A DNA stretch of 64,000 nt from Ichthyobacterium seriolicida. GTDB lineage: Bacteria; Bacteroidota; Bacteroidia; Flavobacteriales; Ichthyobacteriaceae. Each line of letters opens with the position of its first letter. Position 1 is the stretch's first letter. The DNA lies in NCBI RefSeq assembly GCF_002369955.1, contig NZ_AP014564.1:1141242-1205241 (forward strand). The letters are read 5' to 3'. A model generated the notes under the pieces. That model made no database searches, had not been told where the DNA came from, and saw nothing but the letters and a program-made list of their open reading frames with translations. Shown in pieces: positions 55,564-64,000 of this stretch. Made by a program: the position numbers and the translations under genes.

Positions 55564-55579
55564 TTTTGCTCGAGCAAAA
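55564..55579. repeat. 16-bp perfect palindrome between convergent genes
   Basis: TTTTGCTCGAGCAAAA is its own reverse complement. It lies in the 114-bp gap between the LOG-family and trpS stops and might act as a weak two-way transcription stop; with no loop it is not a classical terminator. Confidence 0.5.
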
Positions 55580-55662
55580 TTCTGTGGACTGTGAAATTTA
55601 CATCGGCAAACACTAGTTTATCAAACTCAAGACTGAATTGCAAGCTGTGCGTGATAGTGTCG

Positions 55663-56652
55663 CTAGATTTTCTTATAGCTCAGTTTTTTATAACCTACGG
55701 CACTTCTGACTTTATTTAGTGTATCATTTGCGGTATCTCTAGCTTTTTCTGCTCCTCTTTTCAGAGCGGTATCTATATAGTCTAAGTCATTTATATATTC
55801 ATTGAACTTTTCTCTGTTGGATTTAAATTTTTCTAAAATCAACTCAAACAGCATTTTCTTTGCATTTCCATATCCAAAATTTCCATTTATATATTTTTCT
55901 CTTAAAGTTTGGATATCATTTTGTCCAGCTATCGTTTTATATATGTTAAATACATTACAAGTCTCAGGGTTTTTAGGATCTTCTAAGGAAATACTATCTG
56001 TTATAATGCCCATTATTTGTTTTTTTAATTCATTCTCGCTAAGAAATATATCTATAAAATTATTGTATGATTTACTCATTTTATTCCCGTCTGTACCAGG
56101 GATATTAGCATTATTAGTTATTCTAGCCTCTGGAACTACTAAGACATTTCCGTATTTGTTGTTAAAGCTATTTGCAATATCTCTAGTTATCTCTAAATGT
56201 TGTTTTTGATCTTTTCCAACGGGTACTATATTGGCATTGTAGAGTAAAATATCTGCAGACATCAATATAGGATAGTAGAATAAACCTGTATTTACGCTGT
56301 GAAGATGATTAGATTTATCTTTAAAAGAATGGGCATTTGCCAACATTGGATATGGAGCAACGCAGCTTAGATACCAAGAGAGTTCAGTTACCTCAGGGAG
56401 GTCACTTTGACGATAAAACAGATTATTATCTATATCAAAATCAAAAGAGAGCCAAGCGGCAGCCACAGAATAAGTGTTGTGTTTTAAAATATCTGGATTT
56501 TTAATTGTAGTTAGAGAGTGCATATCGGCTATAAAGAAAAATGATTCAATATTTTTTTCTTTAGATAACTCTATAGATGGCCGTATGGCGCCTAAGATAT
56601 TTCCTAAGTGAGGAACTCCAGTACTCTGTATTCCAGTTAATATTCTAGTCAT
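55663..56652 (-). CDS. trpS: Tryptophan--tRNA ligase
   Basis: Charges tRNA(Trp). The 329 residues show the class I features RILTGIQSTGVPHLGNILGA (HIGH-like motif HLGN), PVGKDQKQHLEITRDIANSF and KMSKSYNNFIDIFL (KMSKS). Length fits the family. It lies 87 bp after gldC on the same strand and may be the last gene of the long minus-strand run or have its own promoter. Confidence 0.96.
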   Translation of the reverse strand: MTRILTGIQSTGVPHLGNILGAIRPSIELSKEKNIESFFFIADMHSLTTIKNPDILKHNTYSVAAAWLSFDFDIDNNLFYRQSDLPEVTELSWYLSCVAPYPMLANAHSFKDKSNHLHSVNTGLFYYPILMSADILLYNANIVPVGKDQKQHLEITRDIANSFNNKYGNVLVVPEARITNNANIPGTDGNKMSKSYNNFIDIFLSENELKKQIMGIITDSISLEDPKNPETCNVFNIYKTIAGQNDIQTLREKYINGNFGYGNAKKMLFELILEKFKSNREKFNEYINDLDYIDTALKRGAEKARDTANDTLNKVRSAVGYKKLSYKKI

Positions 56653-56739
56653 AATGATTATTAGATTAATTGTTAAAAACTAGTATTCTCGATCGATTCT
56701 GATATTATTTTTTGGAATATATATATTGTGAGGAGTATA

Positions 56740-57063
56740 TTATTTTATATTTGTCTTTTCAGCAAAAAAATCACAAAAATCCCTCAAGCTGGAAGCCATT
56801 TTATTATCAGAGGTAGCTCTTTCATATGAATCAGCCATGGATAGTAAGGTTTGGTGATAAAATTTTTTCATGTCGTTTACTAACATATCCTTTGTCCATA
56901 GATCTATTCTAAGAGTCTCTTCATTTTTTTTATCCCAAAAAGATAATATCAAAGATTCTACATTAACACTATCGGCTTGACCATCAGAAGATGTCCACTT
57001 TATGGATTTTGGAATCTTATTTTCATCTAATTCCAGATCTATATTTATTTGGGATTTGGTCAT
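56740..57063 (-). CDS. gldC: Gliding motility protein GldC
   Basis: A 107-residue soluble protein matching GldC: SQINIDLELDENKIPKSIKW, then DSVNVESLILSFWDKKNEET, LRIDLWTKDMLVNDMKKFYH and a helical end ASSLRDFCDFFAEKT. GldC is found with GldB in gliding Bacteroidota; its biochemical role is unclear. It starts 2 bp after the gldB stop, so translation is coupled. Confidence 0.92.
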   Translation of the reverse strand: MTKSQINIDLELDENKIPKSIKWTSSDGQADSVNVESLILSFWDKKNEETLRIDLWTKDMLVNDMKKFYHQTLLSMADSYERATSDNKMASSLRDFCDFFAEKTNIK

Positions 57064-57065
57064 TT

Positions 57066-58028
57066 TTATTTGTTGGGTTTATATTTAGATAAGGACATTA
57101 TCTCTGTTGAAGATGTGTTATTTAGTAATTCTTGCCATGTTTTGTCGGGGTTATTTTTCACATATTGTTCAAATATCTTATAACCTATATACACTCCCAC
57201 ACGATCGGGAGATTCTTTATCTATATTTAGGAAAAATTTAGAGAATGGTGCCTGAAGTACAAAACGCTTTAACAGATGTTTATCCGTACTGTAAAGTATT
57301 TTTTTTTGGATAAAGTATTTCCAAATATTCCATTCATTCTTTTTGAGCCATTCCATTTTACTTTTTGAATACTTGAATATATCATAGATGGTTGTTTCAG
57401 GTAAGATCTTTTTGATGAAAAACAGTAATTTACCTCTATAAATGATTTCCGATATAAAAGTTGTCTCATCACTTATAGGAACTATTTTTTTAGCTATGCT
57501 ATTAGCGGCGTCGACTATTAGATATTTTTTATCGAAATTATCTTTTATATATTCAGGTATATCATTATACAGAGAACTTTTATTACCCAAGTACAAATCT
57601 ATGGATATGAACAACAGGCTATCTGCATATATCACAGGATATTCAATATCTATTTTAGATATATAAGTATAGACATCTGGAGCAGTGAATTTTGGATAAT
57701 AAAATTTTATATGCTTAAATAGTTGTTCTAACTTTTTTTTTTGATTGGAGAAATTGGAAAATTTTAACTCACATTTATTAAAGATGTCTAATTCGTTTGA
57801 GTCATTGATTTTCTTATTCCAGATGCTGTCTGGAATGTTATTAGGAAACATAAAGGAATATTCGTCTTTTAAAACGTTTAAATCTTTCTCCTTGCCATAA
57901 AATTCTCGTTCAAAACGCACGACATTAAAGGGCACATTAATGTCAGATATATCAGGACTACTGTCATCCCAACAAGAACATAATATGACAGGGAGAAAAA
58001 ATAAAGCTAACCTTTTTCCTATATGCAT
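57066..58028 (-). CDS. gldB: Gliding motility lipoprotein GldB
   Basis: A 320-residue lipoprotein: signal peptide with lipobox LCSC (Cys about 19), then WDDSSPD. Family features: INVPFNVVRFEREFYGKEKD near the start, FKHIKFYYPKFTAPDVYTYI, IYADSLLFISIDLYLGNKSS and YKIFEQYVKNNPDKTWQELL near the end. GldB is required for gliding in Flavobacterium johnsoniae and acts at the envelope. Forms a pair with gldC. Confidence 0.92.
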   Translation of the reverse strand: MHIGKRLALFFLPVILCSCWDDSSPDISDINVPFNVVRFEREFYGKEKDLNVLKDEYSFMFPNNIPDSIWNKKINDSNELDIFNKCELKFSNFSNQKKKLEQLFKHIKFYYPKFTAPDVYTYISKIDIEYPVIYADSLLFISIDLYLGNKSSLYNDIPEYIKDNFDKKYLIVDAANSIAKKIVPISDETTFISEIIYRGKLLFFIKKILPETTIYDIFKYSKSKMEWLKKNEWNIWKYFIQKKILYSTDKHLLKRFVLQAPFSKFFLNIDKESPDRVGVYIGYKIFEQYVKNNPDKTWQELLNNTSSTEIMSLSKYKPNK

Positions 58029-58084
58029 AAGAATTATAAAAAAGTAATTAAGCTATTTTCTTATTAGAAGAACTATAATTTGTT

Positions 58085-59086
58085 TTACAATACTTTTAGT
58101 AGCTCTACTTCGAAGTAGAGGGTAGCATTTGCTGGTATAGATCCTCCTGCTCCTTGTGAGCCATATCCCAATTCTGATGGAATTATAAATTTAGCCTTAT
58201 CTCCTTCTTTTAATAGAGTCAGACCTTCGTCCCATCCTTTTATTACTCTTCCTACTCCTACTTCAGTTTCAAAAGCTTCTCCTCTATCTAAAGAAGAATC
58301 TATTTTTTCGCCATTTTCTAAAAATAGTGAATAATGTACACTTACGGTATCTCCTTTTTTAACTTCTTTGCCACTTCCTTTCTGATTTATGGCATATTTC
58401 AAACCACTTTCAGTAGTAGTAAATCCTGACTTCCAATCTTCCATATCTAAATTAGATGCTTGTTTGTTTTTATCATTTAAAGAATCTACTTTTTCTTTAA
58501 AAACTTTTGCTGCATCAAACTTTTTACTCAAATCTCCAACTCTTATTATTTCTATTTTTTCTATTTTATCCCCTTGTGTTATTACATCTACAGTTTTCTG
58601 AGAAATAGAATCTGCTATATTTCCAAAAACAGTGTGTTTATCATCTAACCAAGGAGTAGGCACATGAGTTATAAAAAATTGTGATCCATTAGTATTAGGT
58701 CCAGAGTTAGCCATAGATAATATTCCTGGTTTATCGTGTCTTAAAGACTTGTCAAATTCATCGGGAAAACTATATCCTGGATCTCCACTTCCATTTCCTT
58801 GAGGGTCTCCTCCTTGAATCATAAAGTTTTCTATTACCCTGTGAAAATTTAGTCCATCGTAGTAAGGATCTCCCTTTTTCTTATTCTTATTCTCTATACT
58901 TCCTTGTGCTAATCCCACAAAATTTGCTACAGTCATTGGTGTTTTTTCAAATTCTAATTTCAATAAGATATTCCCTTTATTTGTGAATATTCTCGCATAT
59001 AGCCCATCCTCTGATGGATTGTTACTATCACAAGAGTGTAATATAGAAGTTGTCATAAGAATTATTATTAGTGTTATTTTTTTCAT
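58085..59086 (-). CDS. Peptidyl-prolyl isomerase, cyclophilin-FKBP fusion lipoprotein
   Basis: A 333-residue protein with two isomerase domains. A signal peptide with LHSC suggests a lipoprotein (Cys about 19). The cyclophilin domain (about 30-180) has [20 protein letters not shown] and [20 protein letters not shown]. An FKBP domain (about 235-333) has [40 protein letters not shown] and [20 protein letters not shown]. It probably helps fold periplasmic or outer-membrane proteins. It lies 1 bp after gldI and upstream of gldB, so it belongs to the gliding cluster here. Confidence 0.92.
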   Translation of the reverse strand: MKKITLIIILMTTSILHSCDSNNPSEDGLYARIFTNKGNILLKLEFEKTPMTVANFVGLAQGSIENKNKKKGDPYYDGLNFHRVIENFMIQGGDPQGNGSGDPGYSFPDEFDKSLRHDKPGILSMANSGPNTNGSQFFITHVPTPWLDDKHTVFGNIADSISQKTVDVITQGDKIEKIEIIRVGDLSKKFDAAKVFKEKVDSLNDKNKQASNLDMEDWKSGFTTTESGLKYAINQKGSGKEVKKGDTVSVHYSLFLENGEKIDSSLDRGEAFETEVGVGRVIKGWDEGLTLLKEGDKAKFIIPSELGYGSQGAGGSIPANATLYFEVELLKVL

Positions 59087-59087
59087 T

Positions 59088-59603
59088 TTAATTTAATATT
59101 TTTAAAAGTGTAACTTTATACATCAATGACGTGTTAGGTAATACCTTGTTTCCATCACCGTATAGCCCATACGCTTTATATGAGGGGAAGATAAACGTAA
59201 ATATCTCACCTTCATTCATCAGTTTTAACCCATCGTTGAGCCCTTGGATTATGTCTGTTTTGTTTAACAAAACACTCTGATTCCTCTTTTCATATACCTC
59301 ATCTCCATTCATACTTAGCACTGAGTACTCTATGATAACTTCCGATTTAGAAGATGGGGCAGTTCTCTCTCCCTCAATCCTAAACCAAAATCCGTCATGG
59401 GTTCTTTCAAACCCAGAAAGATCGTTATCTTCAAGGTACTTCAGAATTTTTTTATCCTCTTGGGAGAAAATTTTTTTTGCAAAAGTAATAGAATTACTCC
59501 AGTTATTATCCAAATTCTTATTCTTTGCTAGACGAGGTGTATTATTATTAACACAGCTTGAAAAGCTAATACAAATAATCAAACTACCATAAAGTGCCTT
59601 CAT
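59088..59603 (-). CDS. gldI: Gliding motility-associated FKBP-type lipoprotein GldI
   Basis: A 171-residue lipoprotein: signal peptide with FSSC (Cys about 17), then one FKBP-like domain with [40 protein letters not shown] and [20 protein letters not shown]. GldI is a prolyl isomerase homologue needed for gliding in F. johnsoniae. Its start lies inside the 3' end of the nrnA-like gene (20-bp overlap), and the fusion isomerase follows directly. Confidence 0.88.
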   Translation of the reverse strand: MKALYGSLIICISFSSCVNNNTPRLAKNKNLDNNWSNSITFAKKIFSQEDKKILKYLEDNDLSGFERTHDGFWFRIEGERTAPSSKSEVIIEYSVLSMNGDEVYEKRNQSVLLNKTDIIQGLNDGLKLMNEGEIFTFIFPSYKAYGLYGDGNKVLPNTSLMYKVTLLKILN

Positions 59604-60600
59604 AATTTTTTAATACATTCTTAAACAAATCAACTGTTTCAGTTATATTTTTATCTATTCTTCCTCCCGCTGCATTACAATGTCCACCTCCGTTAAAATA
59701 TTTTGCCGACATATCATTAACTGAGAAAGAACCTTTAGAACGAAGAGAGAGTTTTGTGGAATTCAGATATTTATCTTCTGTCATAAGAACTCCTAGTGTA
59801 ACGCCTTTTATTGACAGAGCGTAATTGACTATTCCAAAGGTATCTCCTTTTTCGTGTTTTATACTTTTTAGTTCTTGCCTAGAAAGAGTTATATATGCTG
59901 TATTATAATCTTTTAGAAGTATCAAGTTTTCTAATCCTCTAGCTAATAATTTTATTTTTCCTTCAGAGTTATTTTCATAAACCTGGCTGCTTATATTGAT
60001 ATTATCTGCTTCCATATTTATTAAGTTAGAGATAATACTATGGGTTTGGGCATTGGTAGATCTGAATCTAAAGCATCCAGTATCTGTCATAATACCCGTG
60101 TATAGGCAAGTGGCTATATTTTTATCTATTGAAGAGAGAGAGTCTATTTTTTCTATAAATAGATATATCAGTTGACATGTAGCACAGGCTGTGATATCCG
60201 AGTATATGTAATTAGGAAAATTATCTGGATTGACGTGATGATCGATCATTATCTTAATAGAGTTTGATTTTTCTATTAAAGCCCCTAAGCCTTCTCCTAT
60301 ACGGCTGATAGAATTAAAATCCAAACAAAAAATTATTTCAGATTTTTCTATAATCTGTTTTGTTCGTTCTATATTGTTTTCATAGATTATTACACTGTCT
60401 GCTCCTGGTATAAAGTCTAGGAAATAAGGAAATTTATTAGGCATTATAACGCTTACATGGTGATCTTTATTTCTCAAAAAATGCGATAATCCTAAACTGC
60501 TACCCAGAGCATCTCCATCGGGATCTCTATGAGATATTATAGAAATTTTCTTTTTTGATGATAATAGTTCTTTAATTTCTTGTATTTGCGATAATAACAT
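59584..60600 (-). CDS. DHH-family phosphoesterase (NrnA-like)
   Basis: A 338-residue DHH/DHHA1 protein: metal-binding ISHRDPDGDALGSSLGL, FCLDFNSISRIGEG, the DHH motif IMIDHHVNPDNFPN, TDTGCFRFRSTNAQTHSI, and C-terminal GGGHCNAAGGRIDKN for substrate binding. NrnA enzymes degrade nano-RNA and pAp. Length agrees with the family (about 320-340). It overlaps gldI by 20 bp, an arrangement I recall in other Flavobacteriia. Confidence 0.9.
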   Translation of the reverse strand: MLLSQIQEIKELLSSKKKISIISHRDPDGDALGSSLGLSHFLRNKDHHVSVIMPNKFPYFLDFIPGADSVIIYENNIERTKQIIEKSEIIFCLDFNSISRIGEGLGALIEKSNSIKIMIDHHVNPDNFPNYIYSDITACATCQLIYLFIEKIDSLSSIDKNIATCLYTGIMTDTGCFRFRSTNAQTHSIISNLINMEADNINISSQVYENNSEGKIKLLARGLENLILLKDYNTAYITLSRQELKSIKHEKGDTFGIVNYALSIKGVTLGVLMTEDKYLNSTKLSLRSKGSFSVNDMSAKYFNGGGHCNAAGGRIDKNITETVDLFKNVLKNYEGTLW

Positions 60601-60651
60601 TTAAAATTTAGTATAAGATATTTTTATAGATCAGGATTTTTTTATGAGGTT

Positions 60652-61197
60652 TTATAATTTTTTGTAATTCATAATATTTTCTGGTTCAAAGAAGTGTGAA
60701 AATTTATCTAAGATAATTTTCAACCAAGGTGTGAATTCCATTTCATTTATTTTGATATCTCTCTTTATTTCTGCTATGGAAATCCATTTCCAATCTTCTA
60801 CTTCATCGGGATTTAATATAGGTTCACCGTTGAAATAACCAAATAATACGTGATCGAATTCGTGTTCTGTCAATCCTCTATCTAAGTCAGCTTTGTATAC
60901 AAAGGAAAATACTTGGACTAATTCACAATCTATATTCATTTCTTCCATTAGTCTTCTGCGACCCGCTTGCAACGATGTCTCTCCATATATCTGATGAGAA
61001 CAACAAGTATTTGTCCATAGCAAAGGGGAATGATATTTTGTTTTAGCTCTCTTTTGGAGCATTATTTCCCCTTTAGAATTAATTATAAAAATTGAGAAAG
61101 CACGATGTAACAATCCCTCTTTATGAGCTTTTCCCTTACCTGTTGTTCCTAGAAAGTTATCTTTTTCATCTACTAGTATAACTTGTTGCTCTGTCAT
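60652..61197 (-). CDS. idi: Isopentenyl-diphosphate delta-isomerase, type 1
   Basis: A 181-residue Nudix-fold enzyme interconverting IPP and DMAPP in isoprenoid synthesis. Seen: ILVDEKDNFLGTTGKGKAHK, GLLHRAFSIFIINSKGEIML, LWTNTCCSHQIYGETSLQAG with the catalytic Cys and His, RRRLMEEMNIDCEL and EHEFDHVLFGYFNGEPILNP with the Glu pair. Its product feeds menaquinone and undecaprenyl synthesis. It starts 5 bp after the obg stop. Confidence 0.95.
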   Translation of the reverse strand: MTEQQVILVDEKDNFLGTTGKGKAHKEGLLHRAFSIFIINSKGEIMLQKRAKTKYHSPLLWTNTCCSHQIYGETSLQAGRRRLMEEMNIDCELVQVFSFVYKADLDRGLTEHEFDHVLFGYFNGEPILNPDEVEDWKWISIAEIKRDIKINEMEFTPWLKIILDKFSHFFEPENIMNYKKL

Positions 61198-61202
61198 CTA
61201 TT

Positions 61203-62204
61203 TTAGGGTATATTCGTTAGATTTATATTTTCCCAGAGTAAATCTTTTAACTCTACTATTCCCTCATTTGTTATGGAAGAGATAAATATGTAAGGGATTT
61301 CTGGTAATTCTTTTTTAATTTCATTTTTTAAATCTTCATCTAGCATATCAGATTTAGATATGGCCAAGACCCTTGTTTTATCTAAAAGTTCTAGGTTGAA
61401 TTCTCTCAATTCGTTGACTAGTATGTCGTACTGTTCTCTTATTTTGCAAGACTCGGCAGATATCAAGAACAATAAAATTGAATTTCTCTCTATATGTCTT
61501 AAAAATCTATGTCCTATCCCTTTGCCTTGGGAGGCTCCTTTTATAATTCCAGGTATATCAGACATGGTAAAAGATTTAAAATCTCTATACTTGACTATTC
61601 CTAGATTTGGGCTTAGAGTTGTAAATTCGTAATCTGCTATTTTAGGTTTAGCTGCGCTGACTACAGATAGTAATGTAGATTTACCTGCATTTGGAAATCC
61701 TACCAATCCCACATCAGATAGTATTTTTAGCTCTAAGATTAGTGAGATCTCTTTTGCTGGCATCCCAGGTTGAGCATATCTTGGAATTTGATTTGTAGCT
61801 GATTTAAAGTGTGTATTGCCCCAACCTCCTTTTCCTCCTTCTAATATGATTATCTCTTGATCGTGCTGTGTTATCTCTCCTAAGAGTTCATTTGTTTGGG
61901 CATCTCTTATTATTGTACCAAGTGGTACTTCCAAAAACTTATCTTGACCATTTGCTCCAGAAGAGCACTTAGCCCCTCCATTTTCTCCGTGAGAGGCTTT
62001 TATGTGTTTTTTGTATTTAAAAAATAATAGAGTCCATAAGTTTTTGTTTCCTTTTATTATTATGTGTCCTCCTCTTCCTCCATCACCTCCATCAGGTCCT
62101 CCTTTTGGATTAATTCTATCTCTGTACATATGGGTAGAACCAGCTCCTCCTTTGCCAGATGTGCAATATATTTTTACATAATCTATAAAATTAGAATTAT
62201 CCAT
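61203..62204 (-). CDS. obg: GTPase Obg/CgtA
   Basis: Obg is an essential GTPase in 50S maturation. The 333 residues comprise the glycine-rich Obg domain ([40 protein letters not shown]) and the G domain with G1 [13 protein letters not shown], switch region [17 protein letters not shown]3 [20 protein letters not shown] and G4 AISKSDML. There is no long C-terminal extension. It lies between adk (21-bp gap) and idi. Confidence 0.95.
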   Translation of the reverse strand: MDNSNFIDYVKIYCTSGKGGAGSTHMYRDRINPKGGPDGGDGGRGGHIIIKGNKNLWTLLFFKYKKHIKASHGENGGAKCSSGANGQDKFLEVPLGTIIRDAQTNELLGEITQHDQEIIILEGGKGGWGNTHFKSATNQIPRYAQPGMPAKEISLILELKILSDVGLVGFPNAGKSTLLSVVSAAKPKIADYEFTTLSPNLGIVKYRDFKSFTMSDIPGIIKGASQGKGIGHRFLRHIERNSILLFLISAESCKIREQYDILVNELREFNLELLDKTRVLAISKSDMLDEDLKNEIKKELPEIPYIFISSITNEGIVELKDLLWENINLTNIP

Positions 62205-62225
62205 TTGATATATGTAATAATACTA

Positions 62226-62798
62226 CTATTTAGTGCCTTCTATACTACAGCAAATCTCAGCGAATATATCACTTATAGATCCTATGCCACTTATAGAAAT
62301 ATATTTTTTTTGTGAATTATAATATTCTTTCAGGATACTATTTTTTTTATGATAGTCGGCTATTCTGCTATCAATTATATCTGGGTTATCATCTGATCTG
62401 TTACTATCTTTACCTCTGCGTAGCAATCTTTCTTTCAAGATATCATCAGATACGTCAAGGGATATTGCATAATTAATACTCATAGAATTCTTTGACATAA
62501 AAGAATCAAGAGATATAGCTTGTTGTTTAGTTCTAGGAAACCCATCAAATATAAATCCTTTTGAGTTCAAATTAGATTTAACTTCCTTTTCTAACATAGA
62601 AATAGTTATATCATCTGGAACTAATTCTCCTCTATCTAAGTACGATTTGGCTAATACTCCCAGTTCTGTTTGTTCTTTTATATTTTCTCTAAACATATTC
62701 CCAGTAGAGATATGACACAAGTCATATAAATTTATAATTTCCTGTGATTGAGTTCCCTTACCAGATCCAGGAGCTCCTAATAAAATTATATTTAGCAT
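62226..62798 (-). CDS. adk: Adenylate kinase
   Basis: Adk interconverts 2 ADP with ATP and AMP. The 190-residue short form lacks the zinc LID insert. Seen: P-loop LLGAPGSGKGTQSQEIIN, CHISTGNMFRENI, FIFDGFPRTKQQA (NMP domain), LLRRGKDSNRSDDNPD (short LID) and a C-terminal helix. It is the first gene of the adk-obg-idi run. Confidence 0.96.
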   Translation of the reverse strand: MLNIILLGAPGSGKGTQSQEIINLYDLCHISTGNMFRENIKEQTELGVLAKSYLDRGELVPDDITISMLEKEVKSNLNSKGFIFDGFPRTKQQAISLDSFMSKNSMSINYAISLDVSDDILKERLLRRGKDSNRSDDNPDIIDSRIADYHKKNSILKEYYNSQKKYISISGIGSISDIFAEICCSIEGTK

Positions 62799-62822
62799 GA
62801 TTATTTTTCAGAATTGTTATAA

Positions 62823-62852
62823 AAAAGCCACCTTTAAACAAAGGTGGCTTTT
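62823..62852 (-). terminator. Terminator of the 62.9-63.5 kb lipoprotein gene
   Basis: AAAAGCCACCTTT and AAAGGTGGCTTTT form a perfect 13-bp stem with loop AAAC, followed on the minus strand by T's. It separates the lipoprotein gene from adk. Confidence 0.9.
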
Positions 62853-62870
62853 AAGTGTGAATTGTAATGT

Positions 62871-63482
62871 TTAAATGTTAATAATAGTATTGTCTATAAG
62901 GTCGTTGACTTTTCGGATACACTTTACATAAGCTTTATCTATAGCTTTAGATATCCCAGATGCTATTGACGAATCGTCACCTTTTTTAGTCATAGAGTTA
63001 TCTGTTGATAAGAAGCCTATATCTTTAGTAAATGTCTCTCCTTTGTAGTTTATGGTAATCGATACATTCAGATCTACCATGTAGGTATAATCTATAGATT
63101 CCTCAGCAAAGAGAATTCCTTCTGAAGGGTAGAAGGATAAATCAATTTTTTTTAAATTCACATCTATTTGTATCTCATCTTTGGAGTTAACAGGTATGAA
63201 TTTTAAATCAAAAAAATAATTAAACTTGCGTTTTAGAGATGTGAGACAAGGGTAGCTAAATCCTCCGAATACTGTGGAATTCAACTCTTTGTTTTCATCG
63301 TAAGTAGGAATGTCTCCATCTGAGTAAATAGACTTGTAAGAGGTTTTTATTGTTAAGTCTTTAGGCTCTAACGCGTCTGCTAGCGTTTCAGGCATCCCGA
63401 GTCTTAACCCGATGCTAGTGCTGCAAGAGTAGTTCAAGACGGCAAAAATCGAGAGTATGAAAATTCTTTTTTTCATTTTCAT
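62871..63482 (-). CDS. Lipoprotein of unknown function
   Basis: A 203-residue lipoprotein; signal peptide MKMKKRIFILSIFAVLNYS then Cys. After the Cys come ETLADALEPKDLTIKTSYKS, SLKRKFNYFFDLKFIPVNSK and the end SKAIDKAYVKCIRKVNDLID. The body is beta-rich, ending in an amphipathic helix. I do not recognise a family. A possible start two residues further in (MKKRIF) cannot be excluded. It is a single gene with its own terminator. Confidence 0.75.
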   Translation of the reverse strand: MKMKKRIFILSIFAVLNYSCSTSIGLRLGMPETLADALEPKDLTIKTSYKSIYSDGDIPTYDENKELNSTVFGGFSYPCLTSLKRKFNYFFDLKFIPVNSKDEIQIDVNLKKIDLSFYPSEGILFAEESIDYTYMVDLNVSITINYKGETFTKDIGFLSTDNSMTKKGDDSSIASGISKAIDKAYVKCIRKVNDLIDNTIINI

Positions 63483-63612
63483 TTTCTTTTCTTCTAAAGA
63501 AGAACTAAAAACTGGGCGCTAAGGTAGTATAAAATATTTAATTTGCTCTAGGGTCTAGAAAAAGATACTGAGTTAAAGTCCTGTTTTTTTAGCGTTTTGA
63601 CTTACTTCTTAA

Positions 63613-63640
63613 CCCAGATTATTCATAGTTACCCTTTAAA
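63613..63640 (+). other. Possible left end of the IS1380-type element
   Basis: TTAACCCAGATTATTCATAG, about 95 bp before the transposase start, resembles IS end sequences and begins with TTAA. The right end lies outside the window, so the inverted repeat cannot be confirmed. Confidence 0.3.
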
Positions 63641-63708
63641 TATTGCGCATAAAGTGTTAATTTTAAGGCATTAAAGTCCAAAGAAACATACTTTAATATA
63701 GCCCAAAA

Positions 63709-64000
63709 ATGAGGAATAAAAACACATTATTTTATAGAGGGAAAACTTCTGTTGAGTTAACTTTTTCATCATCAGAAATTAGCTCTGATGGATCTTTAAT
63801 CATGCTTGAAAAACTAGAAAGAGATCATAGATTGATTCATTATTACAGTAAACTTTTGCCTGATACTCGAGACTCTAGATTTATTACTTATACCAGAAAG
63901 CAACAGTTAAAACAAAGGGTTTATATGATCATGTTAGGCTATGAAGACGCCAATGATGTTAATCATTTACATAACGATCCTTTATTCAAAGATGTTCTTC
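63709..64000 (+). CDS. IS1380-family transposase (partial, C-terminus beyond window)
   Basis: The frame from ATG 63709 to the edge gives 97 residues: MRNKNTLFYRGKTSVELTFS, SSDGSLIMLEKLERDHRLIH, YYSKLLPDTRDSRFITYTRK and QQLKQRVYMIMLGYEDANDV followed by NHLHNDPLF. These fit the N-terminal region of IS1380-type DDE transposases (the QRVYMIMLGYEDAND segment is diagnostic). No frameshift is seen so far, so unlike the IS1595 and IS256 remnants it may be intact. Intact family members are about 430-470 residues. Confidence 0.85.
   Translation, partial: MRNKNTLFYRGKTSVELTFSSSEISSDGSLIMLEKLERDHRLIHYYSKLLPDTRDSRFITYTRKQQLKQRVYMIMLGYEDANDVNHLHNDPLFKDVL

Noticed and set aside
55564..55579. Terminator for LOG or trpS
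   Set aside because: The palindrome has no loop and only a short T run, so it was listed as a palindrome and not as a terminator.
63483..63708. A tRNA or small RNA in the gap before the IS1380-type gene
   Set aside because: No cloverleaf-like or conserved loop sequence was found; the gap contains only AT-rich DNA and a possible IS end.

Overview
The window looks like chromosomal DNA of an AT-rich gliding member of the Flavobacteriia (Bacteroidota). The evidence is the gldC-gldB-gldI set, the MoxR/Bat aerotolerance operon, a flavobacterial putative porin, DUF4834/DUF4199/DUF3108 proteins, a DNA primase without zinc-ribbon cysteines, many SPII lipoproteins, and -7 promoter boxes of the form TAnnTTTG. 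The DUF285 (BspA-like) lipoproteins together with IS1595, IS256 and IS1380 debris recall small-genome marine fish pathogens such as Ichthyobacterium. That species-level guess comes from memory and is weak. No rRNA, tRNA or CRISPR array was seen.

Layout. 1-9.6 kb: a giant exported protein running off the left edge, class II aldolase, a putative porin, an M48 protease gene broken by a 4-bp duplication, and menB. 9.7-20.1 kb (minus strand): a decayed lipoprotein fragment, dnaG, a DUF3108 protein, a DUF285 lipoprotein, folP, purM, a glycosyltransferase/epimerase pair, and DUF4199/DUF4834 genes. 20.2-22.4 kb: hemN and an alpha/beta hydrolase. 22.5-29.6 kb is the accessory region: two paralogous DUF285 lipoproteins with duplicated leaders, several copies and arms of a small inverted-repeat element (MITE-like), broken IS1595 and IS256 transposases, a YceI-like lipoprotein and an orphan lipoprotein. 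29.8-36.6 kb: folK, a YfhO-family membrane protein, and a glpK-glpF-hydroxyacid oxidase operon. 36.7-50.4 kb (plus strand): queA, ffh, folD, moxR-DUF58-BatD-like-batA-batB-batC-batD, lpdA, panC, rpmE2. 50.8-54.2 kb: a thioesterase/acyl-CoA ligase/thiolase cluster. 54.5-55.5 kb: a DivIC/FtsB-like protein and a LOG protein. 55.7-62.8 kb is a long minus-strand run: adk, obg, idi, nrnA-like, gldI, a cyclophilin-FKBP fusion, gldB, gldC and trpS. The right edge holds a lipoprotein and the start of an IS1380-type transposase.

Functional themes. The core is housekeeping: folate (folP, folK, folD), purine, haem, menaquinone, isoprenoid and pantothenate synthesis, plus SRP and primase. Envelope biology is prominent: gliding lipoproteins with periplasmic prolyl isomerases, the Bat von Willebrand-A system, the porin, and DUF285 surface-type lipoproteins. 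The most unusual structure is at 22.5-26.4 kb. There a DUF285 lipoprotein gene sits exactly between the two complementary halves of a MITE-like element, and its paralogue next door carries the same leader, which breaks at the same element position but joins the opposite arm.
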